Source: a virus
IMG/VR virus record: IMGVR_UViG_3300005253_000015
Coordinates: 47,457 to 111,456 of that record
Direction: 5' to 3' (one strand)
DNA length: 64,000 nt
The translations under genes and the position numbers were made by a program. The notes under the pieces are model-generated. The model saw only the letters and a list, made by a program, of their open reading frames with translations, did no database searches and was not told the DNA's origin. This document shows positions 9,294 to 17,781 of the stretch, one piece after another (position 1 is the stretch's first letter; each line of letters opens with the position of its first letter).

Positions 9294-9709
9294 TGGTAGA
9301 TAAAGAAACTTATTGGAAGAAAGTTAATTTTATAGTAGATACTTCCATCTTTATTAGAAACGGAGCTTGTAATCGTTGTGGTAAATGTTGTTATGCGTAT
9401 GATGAAGAACATCCCCCAGAAGAGGGAATAAAAGTTCCATGTACTAAATTAAGTTATGATGGTGCTTTAGCAATATGTGGAATTCAAGAAAATAAATATC
9501 AAATCTGTAAAGATAATCCGATTTATCCTACACCATGTATGGTTTCAGAAGCTGTTGATACTTGTGGATATTCTTGGGTAGTTGATAATAGTTTAACAAA
9601 AACAAAAGCATTGGATAAGTTTAATATTATATGTGATGTTTGTCATAGAAAAGAACCATGTACTTATTACGATAAAATAGTTAATGAAATAAATGAGGTG
9701 TGTAAATAA
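9293..9709 (+). CDS. CxxCxxCC (YkgJ-like) metal- or Fe-S-binding protein
   Basis: 138 aa. CNRCGKCC at residues 26-33 is the signature of the YkgJ/CxxCxxCC family, thought to bind zinc or an iron-sulfur centre. Further Cys follow at VPCTKL, AICG, QICK, PTPCM, DTCGYSW, ICDVCHRKEPC. Its start codon overlaps the last base of the Cys-rich gene. YkgJ-like proteins are often found beside radical SAM genes, so an accessory role in maturation or metal loading is plausible; not shown here. Confidence 0.7.
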   Translation: MVDKETYWKKVNFIVDTSIFIRNGACNRCGKCCYAYDEEHPPEEGIKVPCTKLSYDGALAICGIQENKYQICKDNPIYPTPCMVSEAVDTCGYSWVVDNSLTKTKALDKFNIICDVCHRKEPCTYYDKIVNEINEVCK

Positions 9710-10080
9710 TAATTCTAAAAAATGCGTCTATAATAACTTTTAACGATTCTACTGTTGAAGTAGAGGATACTGATATTATGGTGAATTCTGATATTCATAT
9801 GTATTATTATCATATAAGACCCCCTAATTTTGACTTTACATCTAAGTCTATACATTTTATAGTTAAGTTTATGAAGAATATTATGGATTTTATACATGGT
9901 ATTGAATCAGGTTATAGGCTTTGTTGTATTATATCATACCTACGAGGAAAGGCTAAGTTCATAAGACCAACACACCAGTATTTTTGTTATAAATGCCAAG
10001 ACAAAATTAAAAAAGGTATTTATAGACATCGTAAGAGACTACTTAAAATTAGAAAAGAATGGAAAGGTCTAGGTAACTAG
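9706..10080 (+). CDS. Basic protein with apparent ATA start
   Basis: 124 aa if started at ATA 9706. That codon is 5 nt after a strong Shine-Dalgarno site (GAGGTG, 9695-9700) and overlaps the previous stop as ATAA. The first ATG is 9778, but the upstream residues (KNASIITFNDSTVEVEDTDI) look coding. The C-terminus has YRLCC and FCYKCQDKI, then a strongly basic helix (YRHRKRLLKIRKEWK). Last gene of the radical SAM operon. Function unknown. Confidence 0.5.
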   Translation: MIILKNASIITFNDSTVEVEDTDIMVNSDIHMYYYHIRPPNFDFTSKSIHFIVKFMKNIMDFIHGIESGYRLCCIISYLRGKAKFIRPTHQYFCYKCQDKIKKGIYRHRKRLLKIRKEWKGLGN

Positions 10081-10095
10081 TACTTTTTTGTACTA
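10078..10095 (+). terminator. Short hairpin at operon end
   Basis: TAGTAC, six T, then GTACTA: a 6-bp perfect stem that includes the stop codon of the preceding gene. The T-rich loop would suit archaeal termination at oligo-T. The following 10096-10240 is AT-rich and holds no gene that I can see. Confidence 0.3.
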
Positions 10096-10243
10096 CATGC
10101 TTATATGTCTATAAAACAATAGTTATTTAATTCTCTAATATCACAAAATCGGAGAGAAGAGTGTAGAAATGCCCTTTTTTTTGAAGTTATGTGTATTTAG
10201 AGACTAATCTAAATAAAAATTCAATAAAAAAACAACTATTAAA

Positions 10244-10272
10244 AATTAAATATAAAATTAGAGGAATACAAA
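10244..10272 (+). promoter_or_regulatory. TATA-like box and RBS before 10273
   Basis: TTAAATATAAAATTAG followed by AGAGGA about 7 nt before the ATG at 10273. It starts the second transcription unit of the segment. Confidence 0.4.
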
Positions 10273-10800
10273 ATGATAATTTTTATAGATGGCGAGAGAA
10301 AATTTAAATTTATGAAAGGTTACAATATTAAACTCGGGGCTAAGATGTTTAAGATTATGGGAATCGAAGAGTTGCGATGGAAAGAGGCTATTGGTTCTGT
10401 AGCAACTGGAATTGCAACAACTAAAGACTGGGATACATATATGAAACCACTTGATAACTATATATATTTTGTTGAGTATATGGGAATAGACGGGTTCTGT
10501 GGGTTCGCATTACAATTTCCTAAAGGAATTGTTCATGGAGCTCCAAGAGGGCAAACTGAATATGTATATAAAGATGAGGCTGGAAAGCTAAATCCTATGT
10601 TCTATCCGTTTCTAATTTCCTCACCCGACTATCCAACATGGGCTGTATTTAATGCTGCTGCTATCGCTAATAACTCTGATGCTTACTTCTTTGGGGAAAG
10701 ATGGAGAGTTAAAATACTTAGTGGTACTGAGATTCAAGAAATAGGCTCTAATTTTACCGAAATGACTGACTATGCCAATAGTGGTATAGGTCAAGGATAA
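10273..10800 (+). CDS. Probable virion protein, unknown
   Basis: 175 aa, soluble, rich in aromatic residues and Gly (FVEYMGIDGFCGFALQFPKG, SSPDYPTWAVFNAAAIANN). No family recognised. It heads a compact plus-strand run (10273-12869) with two further beta-rich proteins and a coiled coil that ends in a lectin-like fibre, so a structural role (appendage base or capsid decoration) is the best contextual guess. Confidence 0.6.
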   Translation: MIIFIDGERKFKFMKGYNIKLGAKMFKIMGIEELRWKEAIGSVATGIATTKDWDTYMKPLDNYIYFVEYMGIDGFCGFALQFPKGIVHGAPRGQTEYVYKDEAGKLNPMFYPFLISSPDYPTWAVFNAAAIANNSDAYFFGERWRVKILSGTEIQEIGSNFTEMTDYANSGIGQG

Positions 10801-10811
10801 GGTGATTAAAG

Positions 10812-11294
10812 ATGACACGAAAAGTTAGAAATCTGACTCAAGTTATCCAGATGGCGGAAGACGCAGACGGTAAAATTAAATTTGGTGGTCAATTTCCTAT
10901 GGATATAAGTGCTAGGGTTGCTGCGTGGACTGAAGCTGAAGGGCTCGAAGTTGTAGGAGATGGTGTTGCTAATGGTACTACGGTAGTTTCCTTATCTATA
11001 GCTACCCTTACTAAGTTTGCTTGTATGAGCATTTCAGGCAGCACTAATATATCAGCTGTTATAGCTATTGCATCTGGTACTTTAGCTTCACACACAGATA
11101 TATATCATATTGATTTACAAAATGCTGGTGGATTTGTAGCTGTGACTGAAAATACTCCGATATTTGTATATAATAATTCCACTGCTGCTGCTGTGACTCT
11201 TTTGATGTTAGTTCCACAAACAGCAATGGGAGCGGCTACTAACAATGATGCTAATCATTACTTTAATGGTTATATGGGAGGAATACTGATTTAA
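10812..11294 (+). CDS. Probable structural protein, Ala/Thr-rich beta
   Basis: 160 aa of Ala, Thr, Val and Gly-rich beta-type sequence (VANGTTVVSLSIATLTKFACM, NISAVIAIASGTLASHTDI). Composition is typical of phage head-decoration or fibre domains. It follows 10273 after 11 nt and is followed after 1 nt by the coiled-coil gene at 11296. Not assigned to a family. Confidence 0.6.
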   Translation: MTRKVRNLTQVIQMAEDADGKIKFGGQFPMDISARVAAWTEAEGLEVVGDGVANGTTVVSLSIATLTKFACMSISGSTNISAVIAIASGTLASHTDIYHIDLQNAGGFVAVTENTPIFVYNNSTAAAVTLLMLVPQTAMGAATNNDANHYFNGYMGGILI

Positions 11295-11295
11295 A

Positions 11296-11574
11296 ATGTC
11301 TCAAAACGAAGCTGATAAGGATAAACCTACTATTATTAATAGTCAACCTCGGCAAGTTAAAGAAAACCCTTTGGTAGCTATAGGGAAAGTTATTAATAAT
11401 CATGCCCTGTCTATCAATGAAATAAAGAATGCTTTTGGTCTTAGCCAAATTGATATTAAGGCTAATAAAGCTACTGCTGAGATATTTGATAAACGGTTTA
11501 CCCTTTTCGAGAGACAACTTGACAATTTAGATAAGGAACTCTCTCGATTAAGAAAACAAATTAACGAAGAATAA
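11296..11574 (+). CDS. Coiled-coil protein
   Basis: 92 aa; residues about 57-92 (TAEIFDKRFTLFERQLDNLD..ELSRLRKQINEE) form a heptad-like coiled coil, with a flexible polar N-terminus. Probably a trimerisation or chaperone-type partner of the neighbouring fibre at 11589. A Shine-Dalgarno-like AAGGTGA follows its end and serves that fibre. Confidence 0.58.
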   Translation: MSQNEADKDKPTIINSQPRQVKENPLVAIGKVINNHALSINEIKNAFGLSQIDIKANKATAEIFDKRFTLFERQLDNLDKELSRLRKQINEE

Positions 11575-11588
11575 AAGGTGAAATAAAC

Positions 11589-12869
11589 ATGGCTATAATT
11601 CAAAGAAGTGGGGCTTCAAGAATAGACCCAGACACTATTAGATTTGTTGATAGACTAGACACAGACTTATCTCATTATTTTGAGATTAATGTTGACGATA
11701 CTAATAATTTGATTGATTTTCTTGCCAAGATAGGCGATTTTAGGTTTAAGGATGCTGATGATTCAGATAACTCTGATACCTTTCAGATAGTAGCTGATGA
11801 TGCTGGTGGCTCAGTAATACAGAAAACATCAATGATAACTGATGGAACAGTATACGATATAATAGCGACTGGTACTATTACTGGTGCTGTTGCTACTGTT
11901 GATATTGATTATATATCAATAGATTTAGATTCTTTAGTTCTTAATGATGCTGCTACAAGTGCTCTAACTATTGTTGGTCAGAGGATTGATTTTAATGGAG
12001 CTACTTTAACTGCTATAACATTATCTACTGTATATGGTCTATATATTGATATGCCTACTGGTTTAGGTGTAGCATCGAAGACTATGGAAGGAGCATATAT
12101 TATAGATGGTGAAGGACATATAGCTCATTTATGTAATGGTTCTATGGCTGTTTCTGCTATGGGTATAAACGAAGAAAAATATTATAAATGCGAAGATTTT
12201 GACGAAGAGGCTGCTGCTGTCACCCTAGAAGCTGGGTTAAGAACTGATGAATGGGCTCCTGGTGGTCTTAATGATACTGCTGCTGATGTAACTTATATTC
12301 AAGACCAAGGCGGAGTTATTCAATTAAAGTCACGAGCAGCAGATAATGACAGTACAGAGATTACTTGGTTAAGCACTGCTGTTAATATCGCATCTAATCC
12401 GATTTTAGAATTTCGAGTGAATGTTGATGCTATAACAGCTTCTCTTACTGGATTCTTTGTGGGAATAACTGAAACGGCAAATATTCAAAATATAAATGAT
12501 ATTGTTGGTGCTGTTGATGATTTCTATGTCGTTGGTATGAACAGCGATTTGGGTACTCCAGCAAATCTCAGAGCCTTTTCTGAGGATAATAATGGTGGAT
12601 TAGTTACTGATAATTTAGGTGTTGCTATTGCAGCTACTTGGTGTACCATAAGAATGGACTTTACTGATACTGAACAGCCTAGAGTATGGATTAATACCAC
12701 TGGTGGAGCAATTGACTCAAGTCATGAAATTGCTGCGGCAACTATTACTGGTACTGTACAAGACTCTATATATGTATTTCCAGTTATATTTGTTCAATGC
12801 TTAGATGTCACCCCAACTCAACGAACTTTACTAGTGGACTATTGCAAAATCTGGCAAGATAGAAGTTAA
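11589..12869 (+). CDS. Fibre protein with C-terminal lectin-like domain
   Basis: 426 aa. The N-terminal half is repetitive beta sequence (GTITGAVATVDIDYISIDLD; LTAITLSTVYGLYIDM). Residues about 240-426 resemble concanavalin-A/LamG-like jelly-roll domains (SNPILEFRVNVDAI; WCTIRMDFTDTEQPRVWINTT; RTLLVDYCKIWQD). This architecture is common in viral fibres that bind surface glycans. Preceded by AAGGTGA, 6 nt from the ATG. Assignment by pattern only. Confidence 0.65.
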   Translation: MAIIQRSGASRIDPDTIRFVDRLDTDLSHYFEINVDDTNNLIDFLAKIGDFRFKDADDSDNSDTFQIVADDAGGSVIQKTSMITDGTVYDIIATGTITGAVATVDIDYISIDLDSLVLNDAATSALTIVGQRIDFNGATLTAITLSTVYGLYIDMPTGLGVASKTMEGAYIIDGEGHIAHLCNGSMAVSAMGINEEKYYKCEDFDEEAAAVTLEAGLRTDEWAPGGLNDTAADVTYIQDQGGVIQLKSRAADNDSTEITWLSTAVNIASNPILEFRVNVDAITASLTGFFVGITETANIQNINDIVGAVDDFYVVGMNSDLGTPANLRAFSEDNNGGLVTDNLGVAIAATWCTIRMDFTDTEQPRVWINTTGGAIDSSHEIAAATITGTVQDSIYVFPVIFVQCLDVTPTQRTLLVDYCKIWQDRS

Positions 12870-12972
12870 AATTTAATATTAAATTCTTTTTTTGTTTTTT
12901 TTCCTTAACTTTTTTATAGTCTCTAACCGATATTGTATTAAGAGCATAAAATATTTCTAACGATTATATATA
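12870..12972 (+). promoter_or_regulatory. Promoter with AACTTTTTTATAG motif
   Basis: The gap contains CTTAACTTTTTTATAGTCTC (from about 12905), also found near 16983 and 17783, followed by ACCGATATT. A second TATA-like ATTATATATAATG immediately precedes the ATG at 12973. Confidence 0.45.
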
Positions 12973-13197
12973 ATGAGTGATAAGTTTAATTTAATACGAG
13001 AGCTAAAAGATAGTTTAAACGAGCTTAATTCACTTAATAGACCTCAACACACCCGATATAGTAATTATGGTTTTCCCTCTAAATATGAAATATCTGATAG
13101 TGTAGTTAAAAAACTCAGTTTTATTGGAATATTTTTTATATTAGGAACTTTACTTGGTCTTGCGATTAGTTTAATTGCTAAACAAAATAAGAAATGA
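12973..13197 (+). CDS. Small single-span membrane protein
   Basis: 74 aa. One membrane segment near residues 48-68 (LSFIGIFFILGTLLGLAISLI), then AKQNKK. Same layout as 1731-1931, and likewise followed within a few bases by a small fibre-family gene, so the two-gene pair is duplicated in the window. Confidence 0.6.
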   Translation: MSDKFNLIRELKDSLNELNSLNRPQHTRYSNYGFPSKYEISDSVVKKLSFIGIFFILGTLLGLAISLIAKQNKK

Positions 13198-13203
13198 TGA
13201 TGT

Positions 13204-13722
13204 ATGGAAGATGCTGGTTTTGAGAATCTTACTGTTGAACAGTTGCAAAAATATATAAAACAGACTAAAGATAGAATAGCTATTATTACTAATACTGAAA
13301 AAATTAAAAATACAATAAAAAAAGATGAAGCTCCCACTAATATTACTGTAAACATAGAGGACATCTATACAACTAGAACCGTAATAAAAACAGAAGAGAC
13401 TATTACTGCTTTTTATGAAATCGCTAGAGCTGGTGGGAAGGGGTTAATCAATCAGATATTATATAAAACGGATTCTAATGATTATACAGTACAGATTTTC
13501 CTAGATAATTATACTTTATTTGATAGAGATTATTCATATTTCTATGATTATTCATCCATATTAGAAAATATTAGTGCCTATGACCTAGCTGGTTATTATT
13601 ATCTAAGTATTAGAACCCTAAATTTCTTAGAGAAATTTATTATAAATGTAGTTCCGAATTCGAGCATTACCTTTAATGAGATTCATGTGAAATATACCAT
13701 TAGAGACGAGCATTATATATAG
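13204..13722 (+). CDS. Small fibre-family protein (copy 3)
   Basis: 172 aa. Helical N-terminus (NLTVEQLQKYIKQTKDRIAI), then the family core GGKGLINQILYKTDSNDYTV, FLDNYTLFDRDYSYF, LSIRTLNFLEKFIINV and VKYTIRDE, colinear with 1124-1612. Ends 1 nt before the convergent 13724-13999 gene. Confidence 0.68.
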   Translation: MEDAGFENLTVEQLQKYIKQTKDRIAIITNTEKIKNTIKKDEAPTNITVNIEDIYTTRTVIKTEETITAFYEIARAGGKGLINQILYKTDSNDYTVQIFLDNYTLFDRDYSYFYDYSSILENISAYDLAGYYYLSIRTLNFLEKFIINVVPNSSITFNEIHVKYTIRDEHYI

Positions 13723-13723
13723 A

Positions 13724-13999
13724 TTACTTATTCTCTAAAGCCATTATACGGGCTTCTAAATCTATATTTTTAGCTTCTAATTCTTCTATTTTTATTTGTT
13801 CGGGAGTTTTTTGAGGGATTATATTTCTATTTGGCGAGTCTTTCAGACTTATATTGTTTATAGAATCCCAAGAATCATAACTAACCCAATCTCCCATAGG
13901 TAAATCTAAATAATCCTTATCATCAATAGAATTATCTCTTTTATTTATTAATTTTGAACAAATATCGTGTATTTTTCCATCTTTTATTCCTAATTTCAT
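13724..13999 (-). CDS. Fibre-associated protein with C-terminal coiled coil
   Basis: 91 aa. Residues about 65-91 (TPEQIKIEELEAKNIDLEAR..) are coiled coil; the N-terminus is acidic and polar. It lies directly downstream of the 964-aa fibre, and its promoter and start are within or next to the right inverted repeat, mirroring the position of 6469-7389 after the other fibre. Confidence 0.6.
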   Translation of the reverse strand: MKLGIKDGKIHDICSKLINKRDNSIDDKDYLDLPMGDWVSYDSWDSINNISLKDSPNRNIIPQKTPEQIKIEELEAKNIDLEARIMALENK

Positions 14000-14006
14000 T
14001 ATTTTT

Positions 14007-14111
14007 AACCTAGTTTTATATATTATAAAATAGATATTAAATTAATAAATATAACTATTAACCCCATACAGCAATAAGAGCTTGTATTTTATCATAAACA
14101 GCATTCTTACT
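14007..14111 (-). repeat. Inverted repeat, right copy (105 bp)
   Basis: Reverse complement of 6358-6462 with two mismatches seen. Contains the end of the 14058-16952 fibre gene and the 58-bp gap with its TATA box. Upstream of the identical part the coding similarity continues at a lower level (AYAASW..GVTTIAPSK). Confidence 0.85.
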
Positions 14112-16952
14112 GGGAGCGATTGTAGTCACCCCATTCCAAGAGGCAGCATAAGCAGTATTAGAAGGAGCAGTATGTAGAGCAGTAACTTGTGCTGCTGTTA
14201 AGTGTTGTTCATTAACATTTCCATTGGGAAGTGTAATACTATCGTGTGTTAAATCTCCCCCTACAGTAGCAGCATGGTCTCTTGCCGCAATATCAACTCC
14301 GTCTACAGTTCCACTAACAGTTATATTACCAGTTATATCTAGACTTGCTACTCCAGCACCACTATTATTAATCGAAAAAACAGTAGCACCAGCATTCACC
14401 ATGTCTATAGATATACTCCCAGTAGTTGCAAAAGCAAAAGCTCCACCATTGCTATTAATACCATCAAATTGTAATGTATCTCCATCATGAACATGAGCTA
14501 CGGGGGCTGGTTGTGCTTGAAAGCTTGGGGCTGCTGCGACACCATTCCCAATCAGTATTGTTGCTGCTGCTCCAGTCGCTATTTCAGTCATAACACCAGC
14601 TCCATTAGTACAATATACCTTCCAATTATTAACTGCTGTAGGCATATTTGTGATACTAAGAGCAGATACATCAACGCCATCAACAGTCTCAGCTCCAGCC
14701 ATCGTAATATTAACGCCATTCATTTGTAGACCACCTGTTATTACTAAGGCATTAGCTTCTATATAAGCATGTGCCTCTGCGTCAGTATATTTTTGACCAA
14801 AAGCCATAGCATCTTGAGCCGCAGAACCATTACCAAGACCAGTTATTTTAGAAGTTCCCATAACGATTGGAATACCCATTGTTAATTCAGTGGCAGTCAT
14901 AGTCATTTTAGCAGAATTATTAATTCTAAAAACAACACTTTGACCAGTAGCAGCATTCAATAAAGTAAGTCCAGTAGCATTTTGTGCTAAAGCATAATTA
15001 GTTCCAGATAACATATCTCTATGACTAAAAACCATCCAATCAGCAGTCGTACTTCCTAATGCTGCTCTTCCAAAAGTAAAGGTTAAATCCTCATCGGCAG
15101 AAGTAATAACTTGAGTGCCGTGAAGGGTCATACCAGCCGAGTTGATTAGCGGAGTGTAATTATCCCCGACAGTATAATTAGGGTCTTCCTTCTCTCCATA
15201 AGCATCTAAATAAAAATAATCAGTAGAATCTCCAAAACATTTAATATGTATTCTATTTACACCAGAAACCATATTATCATCAGTAGAGACATTATTGGCT
15301 TCTAATACATCATTTACATATATATCTTGAGTGTTATCTGCTCTCCATACTAACTGAACATGATATAAAATATTATTTGAAACAACAATAAGAGCAACCC
15401 ACGCAGCTCCGTTATAATAATCCATACTACTTGCTGTTATACGGAGGCGATTTATATAACCGACGCCTCCTTCAAAAGTATAAAACTCCCAATATTTTGT
15501 TACATCATTAGTTCCAATCCAGAATTCATGAGTTCCACTTGTAGCCTGAGTTATGCTATGATATATGGTTGGATCTTCTCCTCCAGTAGCATCATCTTGT
15601 AATCGTAATACTTTTTTATGACCTTGCCATTCATCAACAATAATACATTCTCCATCATAGAGAGTTGCTGCATCTATAAATGGTATATCTGTACCTTCCG
15701 TACCTACAGGCACATCCTTAAAATTATATGTAGCCCAGAATATTCCAGCTTCAATCCCACCTTTTATATTTCCTATGCTCTTTATATCGTTTCCATCCAT
15801 AACAATATTGCCACTCATCTGTCCGCCAGTAAGGGGTAGCATTAAGTCTGCATATTCCTTTACTGTAGTATTTGTAGGAACTTTTACATCACTGTTAGCT
15901 AATGCGGCAATATCGCCCAACGTAGTTATAGTAGCCCCAGTACCTATTTTTATACTTGATTTAACGGTTAATATTCCACCTGTGGTAAGACTCATAGCAC
16001 CATCATTTTGGGCATCATCAGAATCTCTCCAAACAAATCCTCTATCAGCATCAGGGTTCATAGTAAAGGTCATAGCCCAGTCATTAAGTCCTCCATAGGT
16101 CATAGCACTATGCATACCAATAGTATAAACACTCAAATTATATACTCTAAGTTTGTCGTAATCTGATTCGGCTCGAGTTGATATTCTATTAACATTGTTG
16201 ATATCATAAAAACCCATATCAATATCACCATTCATAGTATCCCCAACAAGTTTAAGATAAACATCTGCTGCCGCTATTGCTGCAACAGCTTCAGCATCTG
16301 TATAGACTGCATGAAGTGCAGCCACTTGAGCAGCAGAAATATGTTCATAGACAGTACCAGCATTTATATTAGCTAAGTCATTATGATTTAAATCTCCTGC
16401 TACTGTCGCAGTATGATGTGCAGTAGCAACCCCTGTATGAGTGGATATTAAAGCATCTATTGCAATATCAATAGTACCAGCGGGATTAGTATTTTGCACA
16501 ACAATTCTTGCATCTACTTCTGCATCAGTGTATTTAGCATGATGGTCTCCAGCTATTGCTTTATGTGTTGCTATTAGTGAATCTATAGCATTATCTATGG
16601 ATTGACCATCTACTATTTCTGCTATAATAATAGTTTCTACTTCTGTAGTTGTGCTATTAGCATCTATTAATATATCCATTGCAGCTATCTTGTCATAAAC
16701 AGCATTTTGACTTGGAGCATGTGTAGTGTCTCCATTCCAACCAACTCCATAGACATCATCCTCTATTAATGCTACGGCAGCAGCGGCTATTGATTCGATT
16801 TTGTCATATACAGCATTCTTGCTGGGTGCTACATCAGTAATAGCATTCCAAGCAGCAGCATATACATCATCGGATATTAATTCGTCAATAGCCTTAATTA
16901 TCTCGATGTCTACATTCTCATTTAGCATAAGTCGTCTAAAATTATTACTCAT
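14058..16952 (-). CDS. Long modular tail-fibre-like protein
   Basis: 964 aa. N-terminal attachment-like segment (LMLNENVDIEIIKAIDELI), two APSKNAVYD repeats at about 45-95, several TDAEV / AQVAALHAVYTDAEAVAAI repeats, a long beta region, and a jelly-roll-like section near 400-600 (HKKVLRLQDDATGGEDPTI; WRADNTQDIYVNDVLEANN). It ends with a third APSKNAVYDKIQALIAVWG repeat shared with 2950-6411. The chain is low in Cys and rich in Ala, Thr and Asn, typical of viral fibres. Probably an adhesin for host binding. Confidence 0.78.
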   Translation of the reverse strand: MSNNFRRLMLNENVDIEIIKAIDELISDDVYAAAWNAITDVAPSKNAVYDKIESIAAAAVALIEDDVYGVGWNGDTTHAPSQNAVYDKIAAMDILIDANSTTTEVETIIIAEIVDGQSIDNAIDSLIATHKAIAGDHHAKYTDAEVDARIVVQNTNPAGTIDIAIDALISTHTGVATAHHTATVAGDLNHNDLANINAGTVYEHISAAQVAALHAVYTDAEAVAAIAAADVYLKLVGDTMNGDIDMGFYDINNVNRISTRAESDYDKLRVYNLSVYTIGMHSAMTYGGLNDWAMTFTMNPDADRGFVWRDSDDAQNDGAMSLTTGGILTVKSSIKIGTGATITTLGDIAALANSDVKVPTNTTVKEYADLMLPLTGGQMSGNIVMDGNDIKSIGNIKGGIEAGIFWATYNFKDVPVGTEGTDIPFIDAATLYDGECIIVDEWQGHKKVLRLQDDATGGEDPTIYHSITQATSGTHEFWIGTNDVTKYWEFYTFEGGVGYINRLRITASSMDYYNGAAWVALIVVSNNILYHVQLVWRADNTQDIYVNDVLEANNVSTDDNMVSGVNRIHIKCFGDSTDYFYLDAYGEKEDPNYTVGDNYTPLINSAGMTLHGTQVITSADEDLTFTFGRAALGSTTADWMVFSHRDMLSGTNYALAQNATGLTLLNAATGQSVVFRINNSAKMTMTATELTMGIPIVMGTSKITGLGNGSAAQDAMAFGQKYTDAEAHAYIEANALVITGGLQMNGVNITMAGAETVDGVDVSALSITNMPTAVNNWKVYCTNGAGVMTEIATGAAATILIGNGVAAAPSFQAQPAPVAHVHDGDTLQFDGINSNGGAFAFATTGSISIDMVNAGATVFSINNSGAGVASLDITGNITVSGTVDGVDIAARDHAATVGGDLTHDSITLPNGNVNEQHLTAAQVTALHTAPSNTAYAASWNGVTTIAPSKNAVYDKIQALIAVWG

Positions 16953-17058
16953 AATAATTTATGGGGCGTTAAAATATTTTAAACTTACTTTTTTATAGTT
17001 TTTTACCAATATTATTATGGAATGAAAAAAGTGGATATTAATAACCTAACTATTATAT
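16953..17058. promoter_or_regulatory. Divergent promoter region
   Basis: Holds CTTACTTTTTTATAGTTTTT (about 16983-17002), the plus-strand motif shared with about 12905 and 17783. On the minus strand the same stretch reads AACTATAAAAAAGTAAG, which could serve the fibre start at 16952. A 14-codon ATG frame at 17022 follows the plus TATA by about 27 nt, but I do not call it a gene. Confidence 0.45.
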
Positions 17059-17361
17059 TTGAGTAATACTGGTATGAATATGACTAATGTAGAATATAAG
17101 GTATCGCTATATCCATCTAAGTATGTGGGTTATCAATCTAAAGCACAAGGAGATGGAATAGTTAAGACTTATATTAGTACTATATGGAAAATGTGTGACT
17201 CTGATTTTTTTAAATTTGTTTTTTGGTTAGATTTTATAACGGTTTTAGAAAGGGTTTGCTTAGAAAGGGGATTTCAAAAGATTAAAATGATAAATAGGTG
17301 TAAACCATATAAAAAACATAATTGTAAAATGGAATGGGTAGCATATAATCTATGTTTTTGA
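17059..17361 (+). CDS. Small Cys-containing protein, unknown
   Basis: 100 aa from a TTG; ATGs at 17074 and 17080 are equally possible starts. Four Cys in the last 60 residues (KMCDSDFF, RVCLERG, NRCKPY, HNCKMEW). No family recognised. Alone on the plus strand between a divergent fibre gene and two tiny convergent frames. Confidence 0.48.
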   Translation: MSNTGMNMTNVEYKVSLYPSKYVGYQSKAQGDGIVKTYISTIWKMCDSDFFKFVFWLDFITVLERVCLERGFQKIKMINRCKPYKKHNCKMEWVAYNLCF

Positions 17362-17430
17362 GAGATATGGTGGGTATGGGAACATTGCTGCTCCAGCTAG
17401 CTTCCAGTGTAAACTCACTTTCACACCCAT
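17350..17430 (-). CDS. Possible 26-aa peptide
   Basis: Short frame (MGVKVSLHWKLAGAAMFPYP..) whose ATG overlaps the stop of 17430-17561 as TAATG. It overlaps the end of the convergent 17059 gene. Only the start/stop coupling supports it. Confidence 0.25.
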   Translation of the reverse strand: MGVKVSLHWKLAGAAMFPYPPYLSKT

Positions 17431-17561
17431 TATAAAAATTTATTATTTGAAATAATACATTTTTCACTTATTAGTGTAAAGCCACCTTTAAATACATTAT
17501 TAGATATAACGGCTCTACCTCTAATAATATTCCAAATTAGTTTTAATTTTAAAAATCTCAT
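17430..17561 (-). CDS. Small 43-aa protein
   Basis: 43 aa with beta-helix-like rungs (GRAVISNNVFKGG, KCIISNNKFL), so it may be a remnant or minimal relative of the fibre proteins. The ATG lies about 30 nt downstream of the conserved minus-strand promoter TTTATAAAGTTAACA at 17582-17596, a layout shared with the genes starting at 38100 and 41082. That promoter is the main support. Confidence 0.48.
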   Translation of the reverse strand: MRFLKLKLIWNIIRGRAVISNNVFKGGFTLISEKCIISNNKFL

Positions 17562-17574
17562 AAATAATTAAATA

Positions 17575-17639
17575 TCTGTATGTTAACTTTATAAACTTAT
17601 GGTTTACACTTATAAATCTATATGCCCATTATTATTTTG
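17575..17639. promoter_or_regulatory. Conserved promoter motif (copy 1) and plus TATA
   Basis: TGTTAACTTTATAAA at 17581-17595 followed by CTTATGGTTTAC. Read on the minus strand it is GTAAACCATAAG then TTTATAAAGTTAACA, a TATA-type element also present at 38121 and 41099. On the plus strand ACTTATAAATCTATATG sits about 25-30 nt before the ATG at 17640. Confidence 0.55.
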
Positions 17640-17768
17640 ATGACTGTTAAAAAGAATACTAAAAAAAGGAATTCATATTCTGGAAAGCTTTATATAAGAC
17701 GTACTAGTAATCCCTTTTCATATAGTAAAAGTTCAAATCTTTTTAAATGTAAATGTAGTAAAAAGTAG
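17640..17768 (+). CDS. Small basic protein
   Basis: 42 aa, strongly basic (MTVKKNTKKRNSYSGKLYIR.. ending FKCKCSKK) with a CxC near the end. It begins about 28 nt after a TATA-like box, fitting a leaderless message. Could be a nucleic-acid-binding peptide. Unrecognised. Confidence 0.45.
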   Translation: MTVKKNTKKRNSYSGKLYIRRTSNPFSYSKSSNLFKCKCSKK

Positions 17769-17781
17769 TTTTTTACCACAA

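Noticed and set aside
6358-14111. Insertion sequence or diversity-generating retroelement
   Set aside because: No transposase, recombinase or reverse transcriptase between or near the inverted arms, and no target duplication seen.
17022-17066. 14-codon leaderless ORF after the 16983 promoter
   Set aside because: Too short, with no further support; it may just be the leader of 17059.
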